Shown piece by piece: positions 9,197-17,938 of a stretch of 64,000 bases of DNA. Positions within the stretch are counted from its first letter, which is position 1; the number at the start of each line of letters is the position of its first letter. The translations under genes were made by a program, and so were the position numbers. The DNA lies in contig NZ_JABXWI010000003.1 of assembly GCF_014930365.1 (NCBI RefSeq), forward strand, positions 248,001 through 312,000, in the 5' to 3' direction. The stretch comes from Streptomyces caniscabiei. GTDB lineage: Bacteria; Actinomycetota; Actinomycetes; Streptomycetales; Streptomycetaceae. Below the pieces are notes generated by a model. The model was not told the DNA's origin. It did not search any database and saw only the letters and a list, made by a program, of their open reading frames with translations.

Positions 9197-9218
9197 CGCA
9201 CAGGCTCCGACCTGTGCG
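9197..9218. promoter_or_regulatory. Inverted repeat in the divergent importer/kinase promoter region
   Basis: CGCACAGG and CCTGTGCG flank six bases (CTCCGA). The perfect 8-bp arms lie between the diverging sugar importer and phosphotransferase genes, about 35 bp from the importer start. It may be the operator that controls the importer; no regulator gene is adjacent. Confidence 0.4.
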
Positions 9219-9296
9219 AATGCGAGACTGACCCCGAATGGCGTGAACCTGACGTCCCTGAGGGGAGCGTCGGCCGTACGGACACGGAGGCGAAGA

Positions 9297-10160
9297 ATGG
9301 ACGAGGCTCGGGCGCGGGACGTACTGGACGCGGCCGGTGTGCTGCCCGGTACGGCCGGGGACGCACGGCTGCTCGCGCTGGGCGAGAACGCGGTGTTCGC
9401 CGCAGGTGACCTGGTGGTCAAGGTGGGCCGTGACGCCGAACTCCTCGACCGGGCCCGCCGCGAACTCGATGTCGCCGCCTGGCTCGCCGAGGCGGGCGTC
9501 CCCGCGGTGCGGCCCGCCGGTGCGGAGGCACTGCTCGTCGAGGGACACCCGGTGACCGTGTGGCACCGCCTGCCCGATCCCGTACGCCCCGCCGAGCCGC
9601 GCGATTTGGCCGAACTCCTACGGCTGGTCCACGCCCTGCCCACCCCGCCCTTCGCCCTGCCCCGCCGTGAACTGCTCGGCGGTGTGGAGCGCTGGCTGCG
9701 CCTGGCCGGTGACGCGATCGACCCGGCCGACGCGGCGTACCTCCGTGAGCGCCGCGACGGGTTCGCGGCGGCCGCGGCCGCCCTCGTCCCGCGCCTGCCC
9801 CGGGGGCCGATCCACGGCGACGCGCTCCCCCGCAACGTCCACATCGGCCCCGACGGCCCGGTCCTCGTGGACCTGGAGACCTTCTCCGGCGACCTCCGTG
9901 AGCACGACCTCGTCGTCATGGCCCTCTCCCACGACCGCTACGGCCTGCCGACGGGGGACTACGACGCCTTCACGGCGGCCTACGGCTGGGACGTGCGGGA
10001 GTGGGACGGCTGCTCGGTGCTGCGGGGCGCCCGGGAGACGGCGAGCTGCGCGTGGGTGGCGCAGCACGCGCCGAGCAATCCGGCGGCCGCGGCCGAGTTC
10101 ACCCGCCGCGTGGCCTCGCTGCGCGAGGGGGACGAGACGGTCCGGTGGTACCCGTTCTGA
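9297..10160 (+). CDS. Aminoglycoside-phosphotransferase-fold kinase
   Basis: A 287-residue member of the APH/choline kinase family (protein-kinase-like fold). The catalytic loop IHGDALPRN gives H173, catalytic D175 and N180, and VLVDLE gives metal-binding D192, so it should be active. Family members phosphorylate antibiotics, sugars, amino acids or other small molecules; the substrate cannot be read here. The ATG at 9297 has GGAGGCGAAG directly upstream and is preferred to the upstream GTG at 9243. It diverges from the sugar importer. Confidence 0.85.
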   Translation: MDEARARDVLDAAGVLPGTAGDARLLALGENAVFAAGDLVVKVGRDAELLDRARRELDVAAWLAEAGVPAVRPAGAEALLVEGHPVTVWHRLPDPVRPAEPRDLAELLRLVHALPTPPFALPRRELLGGVERWLRLAGDAIDPADAAYLRERRDGFAAAAAALVPRLPRGPIHGDALPRNVHIGPDGPVLVDLETFSGDLREHDLVVMALSHDRYGLPTGDYDAFTAAYGWDVREWDGCSVLRGARETASCAWVAQHAPSNPAAAAEFTRRVASLREGDETVRWYPF

Positions 10161-10175
10161 GCGGCGCCGGGCGCG

Positions 10176-10269
10176 GACGGGCCGGAGCCGGACGGCCCGG
10201 AGTGCCCGAGCGAGTGGCGGGAGCCGGACGGCCCGGAGTTCGCGTGCCCGGAGTCAGACGGCCCGGAGT
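10176..10269. repeat. Four short direct repeats after the kinase gene
   Basis: GACGGCCCGGAGT occurs at 10191-10203, 10227-10239 and 10257-10269, with a near copy at 10176-10188. The last copy overlaps the 3' end of the acetyltransferase gene on the other strand. Confidence 0.7.
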
Positions 10270-10739
10270 ATGAGCGCCACCTCGTCGATCTCGGCGTCAC
10301 GGGCCAGGGCGAAGCCCCGGTCGTGGCCGGTGACGACGAAGCCGCACTTCTCCAGGACGCGGATCGAGCCGGTGTTGTCGGCGGCCGCGTGGGCGTACAG
10401 GGGCCGGGTGGGGACGAGGCCGAGCAGGGCGGTGAGGGCGGCGGTGGCGACGCCCCGGCCCCAATGGGCGCGGTCGATCCAGTAGGTGACCTCGCGTTCG
10501 TCCGGTGGCCCGTAGACCGCGACGGTGCCGACGACCTCGCCGTCGGCGACCACCGTGCGGTTCAGCACCCCGGGATCGGCACGGATCTTCGCCCAGTGGG
10601 CGTCGAAGAGGGCGCGGTCGCGGTGGTACGCCCCGGTGAACGCGGCGATCCGCTGTGCCTCGGGGTCGGACGCGTGCCGCCAGAGGAACGGCGGGTCGCC
10701 GTCACGGACTTCGCGGAGGGAGACCACGGCGGCCGTCAT
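10254..10739 (-). CDS. GNAT family N-acetyltransferase
   Basis: A 161-residue acetyl-CoA-dependent acetyltransferase. The acetyl-CoA loop appears as WGRGVATAAL near residues 92-101, preceded by EVTYWIDR (beta strand 4) and followed by AAADNTGSIRVLEKCGF, the typical RimJ/RimL-like C-terminal half. Its ATG overlaps the stop of the exonuclease gene by four bases (ATGA), so the two are translationally coupled. The acetyl acceptor is unknown. Confidence 0.88.
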   Translation of the reverse strand: MTAAVVSLREVRDGDPPFLWRHASDPEAQRIAAFTGAYHRDRALFDAHWAKIRADPGVLNRTVVADGEVVGTVAVYGPPDEREVTYWIDRAHWGRGVATAALTALLGLVPTRPLYAHAAADNTGSIRVLEKCGFVVTGHDRGFALARDAEIDEVALILRAV

Positions 10740-11458
10740 ACCGTCTCACCCGCCGGCTCGCGCAGCGGCCAGGTCGCGTCCACGACCGCTTCCGGGTTGC
10801 CCTTGCGGCGGAGGAACTCCTGGAAGTCGGTGGCCCACTCCGCGTACCACTCGATCTGGCGGCGGTGCAGCTCCGCCGGGCCGAGGGCGGCGACCTTCGG
10901 GTGGCGCTGGGCTATCGCACGGGCGAGCCGGGCGGCGGCCAGGGCGTCGGCGGAGGCGTCGTGCGCGGCGTCCAGCGGAACTCCGTACTCCCCGCAGACC
11001 GCTTCGAGGTTGCGTTTGCCCCGGCGGTAGCGGTCGACGGAGCGGTCGATCGTGTACGGGTCGATGACGGGCGCCGGGTCGAGGCCGCCGAGCCGGTCCC
11101 GCAGGGACGGCAGGGCGTGCCGGCGCAGCTCTGCGGAGAGCAGGGACAGATCGAAGGCCGCGTTGTACGCCACGACCGGGACGCCCGTCTTCCAGTAGGA
11201 GACGAGGACGTCGGCGATGGCGTCGGCGACCTGGTCGGCGGGTCTGCCCTCGGCCGTCGCACGGGCGTTGGTGATGCCGTGCACCGCCACCGCCTCCTCC
11301 GGGATCTCCATGCCCGGGTCGGCGAGCCATTCCCGGTGTCCGACCGGCTCCCCGTCCCTGACCTCGATCACCGCGCCCGTGACGATGCGCGCCTCGCCCG
11401 GGTCCGTCCCGGTGGTCTCCAGGTCGAAGCCGATCAGCAGCTGCCGGTGCCAACCCAT
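10736..11458 (-). CDS. DnaQ-like 3'-5' exonuclease
   Basis: A 240-residue DEDDh-type exonuclease. Exo I is FDLETTGTDP with metal ligands D12 and E14; HGITNA and YNAAFDLSLL (Exo II Asp) follow, and Exo III is HDASADALAAA with the catalytic His and last Asp. It resembles the stand-alone proofreading-like exonucleases of Streptomyces. ATG 11458 is preceded by a G-rich AAGGGGGG sequence and starts directly before the first beta strand. It is the first gene of a two-gene unit with the acetyltransferase; the link between the activities is unclear. Confidence 0.9.
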   Translation of the reverse strand: MGWHRQLLIGFDLETTGTDPGEARIVTGAVIEVRDGEPVGHREWLADPGMEIPEEAVAVHGITNARATAEGRPADQVADAIADVLVSYWKTGVPVVAYNAAFDLSLLSAELRRHALPSLRDRLGGLDPAPVIDPYTIDRSVDRYRRGKRNLEAVCGEYGVPLDAAHDASADALAAARLARAIAQRHPKVAALGPAELHRRQIEWYAEWATDFQEFLRRKGNPEAVVDATWPLREPAGETV

Positions 11459-11585
11459 GCTGGCCCCCCTTCTTGGTGGTGCTTTCCCCCAGTGACCACC
11501 ACCATCGCACGGGCCACTGACAATCCGAGGGCCGCGTTCCGCTTGGGCGCGCGACGGGCCCGCCGGCACGGCGCCGGGGCCCGCT

Positions 11586-12833
11586 TCACGACACCGGTCG
11601 GGAGTCCGCCCACGCCACTTCGAACTCCTCGCGGTATGTATCGAAAAGGCCGACTTCGCCGTTCTCGTCCGCCTTGAGGACCCGGTTGCCGCCGCGCAGG
11701 ACGAGCACCGGCGCCTCCATGCCCCGGGTGCGCCGCAGATAGGTCTGGACGACCGCGACCCCGTCCGAGCCGTCGCCGTCGACGAGGTACGCCGTGAAGC
11801 GCGGGGTCTCGTCGAAGACCTGGATCTCGAAGGCGCCCGGGTCGCGCAGCCGGGAGCGGACCCGGCGCATATGGAGGATGTTCATCTCCACCGCACGGCT
11901 CAACTCACCCCGCTTTATGCCCAGTTCACGCTCCCGCCGCTTCACCGCGCTGGAGGCGGGGTTGAGGAAGAGCAGCCGCACCCGGCAGCCGGACTCGGCG
12001 AGCCGCACCAGCCGTCGCCCGGAGAAGTTCTGCACGAGGAGGTTCAGGCCTATCCCGATGGCGTCGAGGCGCCGGGCTCCGCCGAAGAGGTCCTCGGCGG
12101 GGAACTGCCGCAGCAGCCGCACCCGGTCGGGATGGACACCGACGACGTCCGCGTACCGGTCCCCCACCAGGTCCTCGACCGCGTCGACGGGCAGCCGGCG
12201 CGCGGAGGGCACGTCGCTGCCGGCGCCCAGGATCTCCAGCAGCTTCGCGGCGGCGCGCTCGGCCTGGGCGAGGACGGCCTCGGACAGGGCCCGGTTGCGG
12301 GAGACGACGTTGCGGGTGACCTCCAGCTCGTCCAGCGCCAGTTCCACGTCGCGCCGCTCGTCGAGGTACGGCTCGAAGCAGGGCCAGTGCTGCACCATCA
12401 GCTCGCGGAGCTGGGGCAGGGTGAGAAAGCTCAGGGTGTTGTCGTCGGCGGGGTCGAGCAGATAGCCCTTGCGGCGACTGACCTCGCGGACCGCGACGGC
12501 CCGCTGCACCCACTCCTGTCCGGCGGGCCCGGCGGCGGCGACCACCCAGTCGTCGCCGTGGACGGGCTCGTAGATGGGCCGCAGCACGGCGGCCACCACG
12601 GCGCGCAGCCGCTGTTCGACGAGGTTCAGCCAGATGTAGGCGCGGCCGGCCCGCTGGGCGCGCGTACGCACTTCGAGCCAGGCGTCGGCGTTCCAGTCCA
12701 GCTCCGGACCTATGGAGCCCCGCTCCATGGGCCGCGCCAGGGACACCGCGCCGGGTGGGACATCCGTGGGGTCCCCCTCGTGACCCGCGTCGCCCGCGTC
12801 ACCAGGAGGCAACTCCAGCCCTCCCGAGCCCAC
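11586..12833 (-). CDS. SAV2148 family HEPN domain-containing protein
   Basis: A 415-residue conserved Streptomyces protein. The first half (RAYIWLNLVEQRLRAVV and on) is the SAV2148-type HEPN region. The second half (LDAIGIGLNLLVQNFSG, then RVRLLFLNP) recalls the phospholipase-D-like regions that read out nucleotide or stress signals, but no HKD catalytic motif is visible. The GTG start at 12833 gives the family N-terminus (GSGGLELPPGD) and has GGAAGG upstream. HEPN proteins are often ribonucleases or toxins, but no role is established for this family. It diverges from glgX. Confidence 0.8.
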   Translation of the reverse strand: MGSGGLELPPGDAGDAGHEGDPTDVPPGAVSLARPMERGSIGPELDWNADAWLEVRTRAQRAGRAYIWLNLVEQRLRAVVAAVLRPIYEPVHGDDWVVAAAGPAGQEWVQRAVAVREVSRRKGYLLDPADDNTLSFLTLPQLRELMVQHWPCFEPYLDERRDVELALDELEVTRNVVSRNRALSEAVLAQAERAAAKLLEILGAGSDVPSARRLPVDAVEDLVGDRYADVVGVHPDRVRLLRQFPAEDLFGGARRLDAIGIGLNLLVQNFSGRRLVRLAESGCRVRLLFLNPASSAVKRRERELGIKRGELSRAVEMNILHMRRVRSRLRDPGAFEIQVFDETPRFTAYLVDGDGSDGVAVVQTYLRRTRGMEAPVLVLRGGNRVLKADENGEVGLFDTYREEFEVAWADSRPVS

Positions 12834-13161
12834 CCACGCACCGCCTTCCGCTCCCCCGAGCCGACCCCTACGCAACGATCAAGGAAGGGTACTCCGGTCG
12901 CGGGTGACGATACAGCCGGATGGACAGGTCGTTTCTCAACTACCGCACGTGACTTGCCCGTTCCGGGGCGCCACCGTGCGGGGAGTGAGCCGATTCATAA
13001 CGATCGGGCCGCCGCCGGGCCACAACGGTGGCCCTCGGGGCGTCACGAAGTGTCCATCACTGGGCAGGAGGGACGTATGTCCTAGGAGGTTCCATCAGAT
13101 TGAGGGAGACTCCCCCCGGAGTCGCCCCCAGCGGCGCGCGACAACTGGAAGAGTCGTATCC
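12834..13161. other. Divergent intergenic region between the HEPN gene and glgX
   Basis: About 330 bp with no convincing gene. It must hold the promoters of the HEPN gene and of glgX. The only structure I see is a hairpin, GACTCC-CCCC-GGAGTC at 13108-13123, in the probable glgX leader. Confidence 0.6.
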
Positions 13162-15291
13162 ATGCAGGTCTGGCCTGGACAGGCGTATCCGCTCGGCGCC
13201 ACGTACGACGGCGCCGGTACCAACTTCGCGGTCTTCTCGGAGGCCGCGCACCGAGTAGAGCTGTGTCTGCTCGACGACGACGGCTCCGAGACGGCGGTGG
13301 AACTGCGCGAGACGGACGCGTTCGTGCGGCACGCGTACCTGCCCGGCGTGATGCCGGGGCAACGGTACGGCTTCCGTGTGCACGGCCCGTACGCGCCGGA
13401 GCGGGGGCTGCGCTGCAACTCCGCGAAGCTGCTGCTCGACCCGTACGCACGTGCCATCAGCGGCTCGGTCACCTGGGGGGAGGAGGTGTACGGCTACCAC
13501 TTCGAGTCGCCGGAGGAGCGCAACGACCTCGACTCGGCCCCGCACATGATGACCTCCGTCGTGGTCAACCCGTACTTCGACTGGGGCGACGACCGGCGGC
13601 CCCGCACCGAGTACCACCACACGGTGATCTACGAGGCCCACGTCAAGGGCCTCACCATGCGGCACCCGGGGCTGCCCGAGGAGCTGCGCGGCACCTACGC
13701 GGCGCTCGCCCATCCGGCGATCATCGAACACCTGACCGGACTGGGTGTCACGGCACTGGAGCTGATGCCCGTACACCAGTTCGTGAACGACCACCGGCTG
13801 GCCGACATGGGCCTCAGCAACTACTGGGGCTACAACACCATCGGGTTCTTCGCCCCGCACAACGCCTACGCCTCCTGGGGCGACCGCGGTCAGCAGGTGC
13901 TGGAGTTCAAGTCGGCGGTCCGGGCGCTGCACGAGGCCGGGATCGAGGTCATCCTCGACGTCGTCTACAACCACACCGCCGAGGGCAACCACCTGGGCCC
14001 CACGCTCTCCTTCAAGGGGCTCGACAACCCGTCGTACTACCGGCTCACCGACGACCCGCGCTACTACATGGACACCACGGGCACGGGCAACTCCCTGCTC
14101 ATGCGGTCCCCGCACGTGCTTCAGCTGATCATGGACTCGCTGCGGTACTGGGTCACCGAGATGCATGTCGACGGGTTCCGCTTCGACCTCGCCGCGACCC
14201 TGGCCCGGCAGTTCCACGAGGTGGACCGGCTGTCGTCGTTCTTCGACCTGGTCCAGCAGGACCCGGTGGTCTCCCAGGTGAAGCTGATCGCCGAGCCCTG
14301 GGACGTCGGCGAAGGGGGCTACCAGGTGGGGAACTTCCCGCCGCTGTGGACCGAGTGGAACGGCAAGTACCGGGACACCGTGCGGGACCTGTGGCGGGGC
14401 GAGCCGCGCACGCTCGCGGAGTTCGCCTCCCGGCTGACCGGCTCCTCCGACCTCTACCAGGACGACGGGCGGCGCCCGCTGGCCTCCATCAACTTCGTGA
14501 CCTGCCACGACGGCTTCACGATGCGGGACCTCGTCTCCTACAACGAGAAGCACAACGCGGCCAACGGCGAGGACAACCGGGACGGCGAGAGCCACAACCG
14601 GTCCTGGAACTGCGGGGCCGAGGGCGAGACCGACGACCCCGGGGTGACCGCGCTGCGGGTCCGGCAGATGCGCAACCTCATCGCGACGCTGATGCTGTCG
14701 CAGGGCGTGCCGATGCTCAGCCACGGCGACGAGTTCGCGCGGACCCAGGGCGGCAACAACAACGCGTACTGCCAGGACAACGAGGTGTCCTGGGTGCCGT
14801 GGCCCTCCGGTGAGGACGGGGACGAGGGCGCGCCGTTCGGAGATCTGCTGGAGTTCACCCGGGCCATGGTGTGGCTCCGCAAGGATCACCCCGTCTTCCG
14901 CCGGCGCCGCTTCTTCCACGGCCGGCCGGTGGAGGGGACGCACGACGAGCTGTCGGACATCGCGTGGTTCACCCCCCAGGGGCAGGAGATGGGACAGCCG
15001 GACTGGGACTCCTCGCAGGCGGGGGCGCTGAGCGTCTTCCTGAACGGCAACGCGATCTCCGAGCCGGGTTCCCGAGGCGAGCGGATCAGCGACGACTCGT
15101 TCCTGCTGATGGTGAACGCGTCGGCGCTGCCGCTGGAGTTCGTGGTGCCGGTGAACCACGGTCCGCAGTGGCAGATGGTGGTGGACACGGGGCGGGAGGA
15201 CGCGGTGCCGGTGGACGGGCCGAAGGTGGCGGCCGGGGAGCGGGTGGAGTTGGTGGACCGGAGTCTGGTGGTGTTCCGGAGGCCGACGTAG
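13162..15291 (+). CDS. glgX: Glycogen debranching enzyme GlgX (TreX type)
   Basis: A 709-residue GH13 enzyme that hydrolyses alpha-1,6 branches and releases linear maltodextrins. There is an N-terminal CBM48-like domain (about 1-120), then the catalytic barrel: DVVYNH (region I), FRFDLAATLA with nucleophile D342, LIAEPWD with acid/base E378, and TCHDGFT with transition-state Asp D450. The ATG at 13162 has GGAAGAG eight bases upstream. Sitting 147 bp before treY, it supplies the linear chains for the TreY-TreZ route, as TreX does in classical treXYZ clusters. Confidence 0.95.
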   Translation: MQVWPGQAYPLGATYDGAGTNFAVFSEAAHRVELCLLDDDGSETAVELRETDAFVRHAYLPGVMPGQRYGFRVHGPYAPERGLRCNSAKLLLDPYARAISGSVTWGEEVYGYHFESPEERNDLDSAPHMMTSVVVNPYFDWGDDRRPRTEYHHTVIYEAHVKGLTMRHPGLPEELRGTYAALAHPAIIEHLTGLGVTALELMPVHQFVNDHRLADMGLSNYWGYNTIGFFAPHNAYASWGDRGQQVLEFKSAVRALHEAGIEVILDVVYNHTAEGNHLGPTLSFKGLDNPSYYRLTDDPRYYMDTTGTGNSLLMRSPHVLQLIMDSLRYWVTEMHVDGFRFDLAATLARQFHEVDRLSSFFDLVQQDPVVSQVKLIAEPWDVGEGGYQVGNFPPLWTEWNGKYRDTVRDLWRGEPRTLAEFASRLTGSSDLYQDDGRRPLASINFVTCHDGFTMRDLVSYNEKHNAANGEDNRDGESHNRSWNCGAEGETDDPGVTALRVRQMRNLIATLMLSQGVPMLSHGDEFARTQGGNNNAYCQDNEVSWVPWPSGEDGDEGAPFGDLLEFTRAMVWLRKDHPVFRRRRFFHGRPVEGTHDELSDIAWFTPQGQEMGQPDWDSSQAGALSVFLNGNAISEPGSRGERISDDSFLLMVNASALPLEFVVPVNHGPQWQMVVDTGREDAVPVDGPKVAAGERVELVDRSLVVFRRPT

Positions 15292-15352
15292 GTCGCGGGA
15301 TTCGCCGTACGGGGTCGCTGTGTGTTGCGGGGTGCGGGTCGTGGGTGGCTTG

Positions 15353-15374
15353 TCGCGCAGTTCCCCGCGCCCCT
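15353..15374 (+). repeat. Dispersed intergenic repeat, copy 1
   Basis: A 22-bp core that begins TCGCGCAGTTCC and ends GCGCCCCT, in the gap between glgX and treY. The same core recurs at five other places in this window in both orientations and is widespread between Streptomyces genes. Confidence 0.85.
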
Positions 15375-15438
15375 AAAAACTCCGCGCCCTTGCGTGTCAG
15401 GGCGCTCCAAGTCTTGTGTGGCGGGTACGTAGGACTTC

Positions 15439-17763
15439 ATGACCTCTGTCGTGCCTGCCGCCACCTACCGCGTCCAGCTTCAGCCCGACTTTCCTTTCTC
15501 CGCCGCCTCGGCCGCCGTGCCCTACATCGCCTCGCTCGGTGTCTCCCACCTGCATCTGTCCCCCGTCCTCGAGGCCGTGCCGGGGTCGTCGCACGGGTAC
15601 GACGTGGTCGATCACGGCCGGGTGCGGGGGGAACTCGGCGGTGAGGAGGGGCTGCGGGAGCTGGCCCGGACCGCGCGCGCCCATGGGCTCGGCCTCGTCC
15701 TGGACATCGTCCCCAACCACATGGCCATGGCGCCCCGGCACAACCGGGCGCTGTGGGAGGTGCTGCGGGAGGGGCCGGGATCGGCGTACGCGCGCTGGTT
15801 CGACATCGACTGGGAGGCGCAGGGCGGCCGGGTGCTGCTGCCGGTGCTCGGCGGGCCGCTGGGCGCGGAGATCGAGCAGTTCGTCGTGGACGGGCGGGAG
15901 CTGCGGTACTACGACCACGCGTTCCCGCTGCGGGAGGGCACCGAGAAGCTGCCGTTGCCGCAGCTGCTGGACGCGCAGTGGTACCGGCCCGTGTGGTGGC
16001 GGCTGGCCCGTACGGAGTTGAACTACCGGCGGTTCTTCAGCATCTCGGAGCTGATCGGGGTGCGGGTCGAGGAGCCCGAGGTGTTCGAGGCGACCCATGC
16101 GAAGGTCCTCCAACTGCTGGACGAGGGGGTCGTCGACGGGCTGCGGATCGACCACCCCGACGGGCTCGCCGACCCCGACGCCTATCTGCGGCGGCTGCAC
16201 GAAGCGACCGGGGGGCGGTGGACCGTCGTCGAGAAGATCCTGGCCGACGGCGAGAAGCTGCCCGGGGCGTGGCCGGTCGCGGGGACCACCGGCTACGACG
16301 CGCTGCGGCACGTCGACGGGCTGTTCACCGATCCGGCGGGAGCAGGTGAACTGCTGGAGAGGTACCGGGGGTTCACGGCCGCGCAGCCGGACCGGGGCGG
16401 GGAGTGGGACGCGACCGTGCGGCGGGCCGCGTACCGGGTCCTCACGCACGAGCTGGTCGCGGAGGTGGAACGGCTCACCCGGGTGGCGCACCGCTTGTGC
16501 GAGCGCTCCCCCGATCTCTCTCTGCGCGACCAGGCGCCGTGGGCGCTGCGCACCGCGCTGTGCGAGCTGCTCGCCCGGATGGAGGTCTACCGGCCGTACG
16601 CCTCCGAGGACGCCTCCCTCGTCGTCACCGAGGAGGCCGCGGCCGAGGCGCGCGCGCTGTTCGTGGTGCCCGAGGAGGCCCGGTCGGTGGACGCCGTACG
16701 GGATCTGGTGCTGGGCCGGAGCGACGAGCCGGACCAGGTGGAGTTCCGGGCGCGGTTCGCGCAGACCTCCTCGGCGCTGCGGGCGAAGTCGGTGGAGGAC
16801 ACGGCGTTCTACCGCTATGTGCCGCTGCTGTCGGCGAACGAGGTGGGCGGCGATCCGGGAAGTCCGGCCGTGTCGCCGGAGGACTTCCACGCCTACTGTG
16901 CGCGCGTCCAGCGCGACTGGCCGGCCACGGGGACGGTGCTGTCGACCCATGACACCAAGCGCAGCGCGGACGTACGGGCGGCGATCGCGGTGCTCGCGCA
17001 GTGCCCTGAGCGCTGGGCCGACCTGCTGGCGGAGGTGACGCGGGACGGCGCGGGCTCACCGGATCCGCACCTGGCGTGGGCGGCCTGGCAGACGGCGTTC
17101 GGACTCGGCCCGGCGGCCGAGGAGCGCCTTCAGGGTGCCCTGCTGAAGCATGTGCGGGAGGCCGGACTGCACACCTCCTGGACCGAGCAGGACCCGGCGT
17201 ACGAGCGGGAGGTGGCGGACTTCGTCGCGCGGGGGCCGGCCGTGGACGCGCGGGTCGCCGCGCTGCGCGAGGAGCTGGCGCCCCATGTGCGGGCGAACGC
17301 TCTCGGCGCGGCCCTGGTGCAGCTGACGATGCCGGGGGTGCCGGACGTGTACCAGGGGACGGAGGCGGAGTACCGGGCCCTGGTGGACCCGGACAACCGC
17401 CGGGCGTTCGCCCCGCACGAGGAGGGTGCGGAGAAGTTCCGGCTCACCGAGGCGGCGCTGCGGCTGCGCGGGCGGCGGCCGGAGGTCTTCGGGAGCGCGG
17501 CGACGTACGCGCCGCTGGCGGCCGAGGGGGTGGGCGCCGCGCACTGTGTGGCCTTCACCCGCTCCGGCGAGGTGGTCACCGCGGTGACCCGGCTGTCGCT
17601 GCGGCTGGCGCGGGCGGGGGGCTGGGGCGACACCCGGCTGCCGCTGCCCGAGGGGCGTTGGGCCGAAGTGCTGGGCGGGGAGCGGGAGTTCACGGGCGAG
17701 GTGCGGCTGGCCGACCTCTTCGGGACCCTGCCGGTCGCGCTCCTGGAGCGGGTCGGCGCGTGA
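15439..17763 (+). CDS. treY: Maltooligosyltrehalose synthase TreY
   Basis: A 774-residue GH13 isomerase that converts the reducing-end alpha-1,4 bond of a maltodextrin to the alpha,alpha-1,1 bond of trehalose. Family marks: YRVQLQPDFPF at the N-terminus, HGYDVVDH, DIVPNHMA (region I), GLRIDHPDGL with nucleophile D238, VVEKIL with acid/base E265, and STHDTKRSADVRAR-like segment STHDTKRSADVRAA near 510. The LTMPGVPDVYQG segment is also diagnostic. The start ATG at 15439 lies directly at the conserved N-terminus. Its product is the substrate of TreZ, encoded 4.2 kb downstream on the same strand. Confidence 0.95.
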   Translation: MTSVVPAATYRVQLQPDFPFSAASAAVPYIASLGVSHLHLSPVLEAVPGSSHGYDVVDHGRVRGELGGEEGLRELARTARAHGLGLVLDIVPNHMAMAPRHNRALWEVLREGPGSAYARWFDIDWEAQGGRVLLPVLGGPLGAEIEQFVVDGRELRYYDHAFPLREGTEKLPLPQLLDAQWYRPVWWRLARTELNYRRFFSISELIGVRVEEPEVFEATHAKVLQLLDEGVVDGLRIDHPDGLADPDAYLRRLHEATGGRWTVVEKILADGEKLPGAWPVAGTTGYDALRHVDGLFTDPAGAGELLERYRGFTAAQPDRGGEWDATVRRAAYRVLTHELVAEVERLTRVAHRLCERSPDLSLRDQAPWALRTALCELLARMEVYRPYASEDASLVVTEEAAAEARALFVVPEEARSVDAVRDLVLGRSDEPDQVEFRARFAQTSSALRAKSVEDTAFYRYVPLLSANEVGGDPGSPAVSPEDFHAYCARVQRDWPATGTVLSTHDTKRSADVRAAIAVLAQCPERWADLLAEVTRDGAGSPDPHLAWAAWQTAFGLGPAAEERLQGALLKHVREAGLHTSWTEQDPAYEREVADFVARGPAVDARVAALREELAPHVRANALGAALVQLTMPGVPDVYQGTEAEYRALVDPDNRRAFAPHEEGAEKFRLTEAALRLRGRRPEVFGSAATYAPLAAEGVGAAHCVAFTRSGEVVTAVTRLSLRLARAGGWGDTRLPLPEGRWAEVLGGEREFTGEVRLADLFGTLPVALLERVGA

Positions 17764-17938
17764 CGGCGCGCCCCCGGACCGGGAGCGCGGTGGGGAGCGA
17801 CCGGTGTCGTGGCGAATGACGGTGAGTGCGACCGGGCGCCCCTGGGAGCCGCCCCTTCGGCGCGAGGACACTGGGTACGTCCCCCGCTCGGCCCCGGCCG
17901 GGCGTGCGGACCGACGGTGCCAGGCGGACGGGACGGGG

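Noticed and set aside
12904..13161. In-frame upstream extension of glgX
   Set aside because: The extra 86 codons have no family similarity, and a good ribosome site precedes the ATG at 13162.
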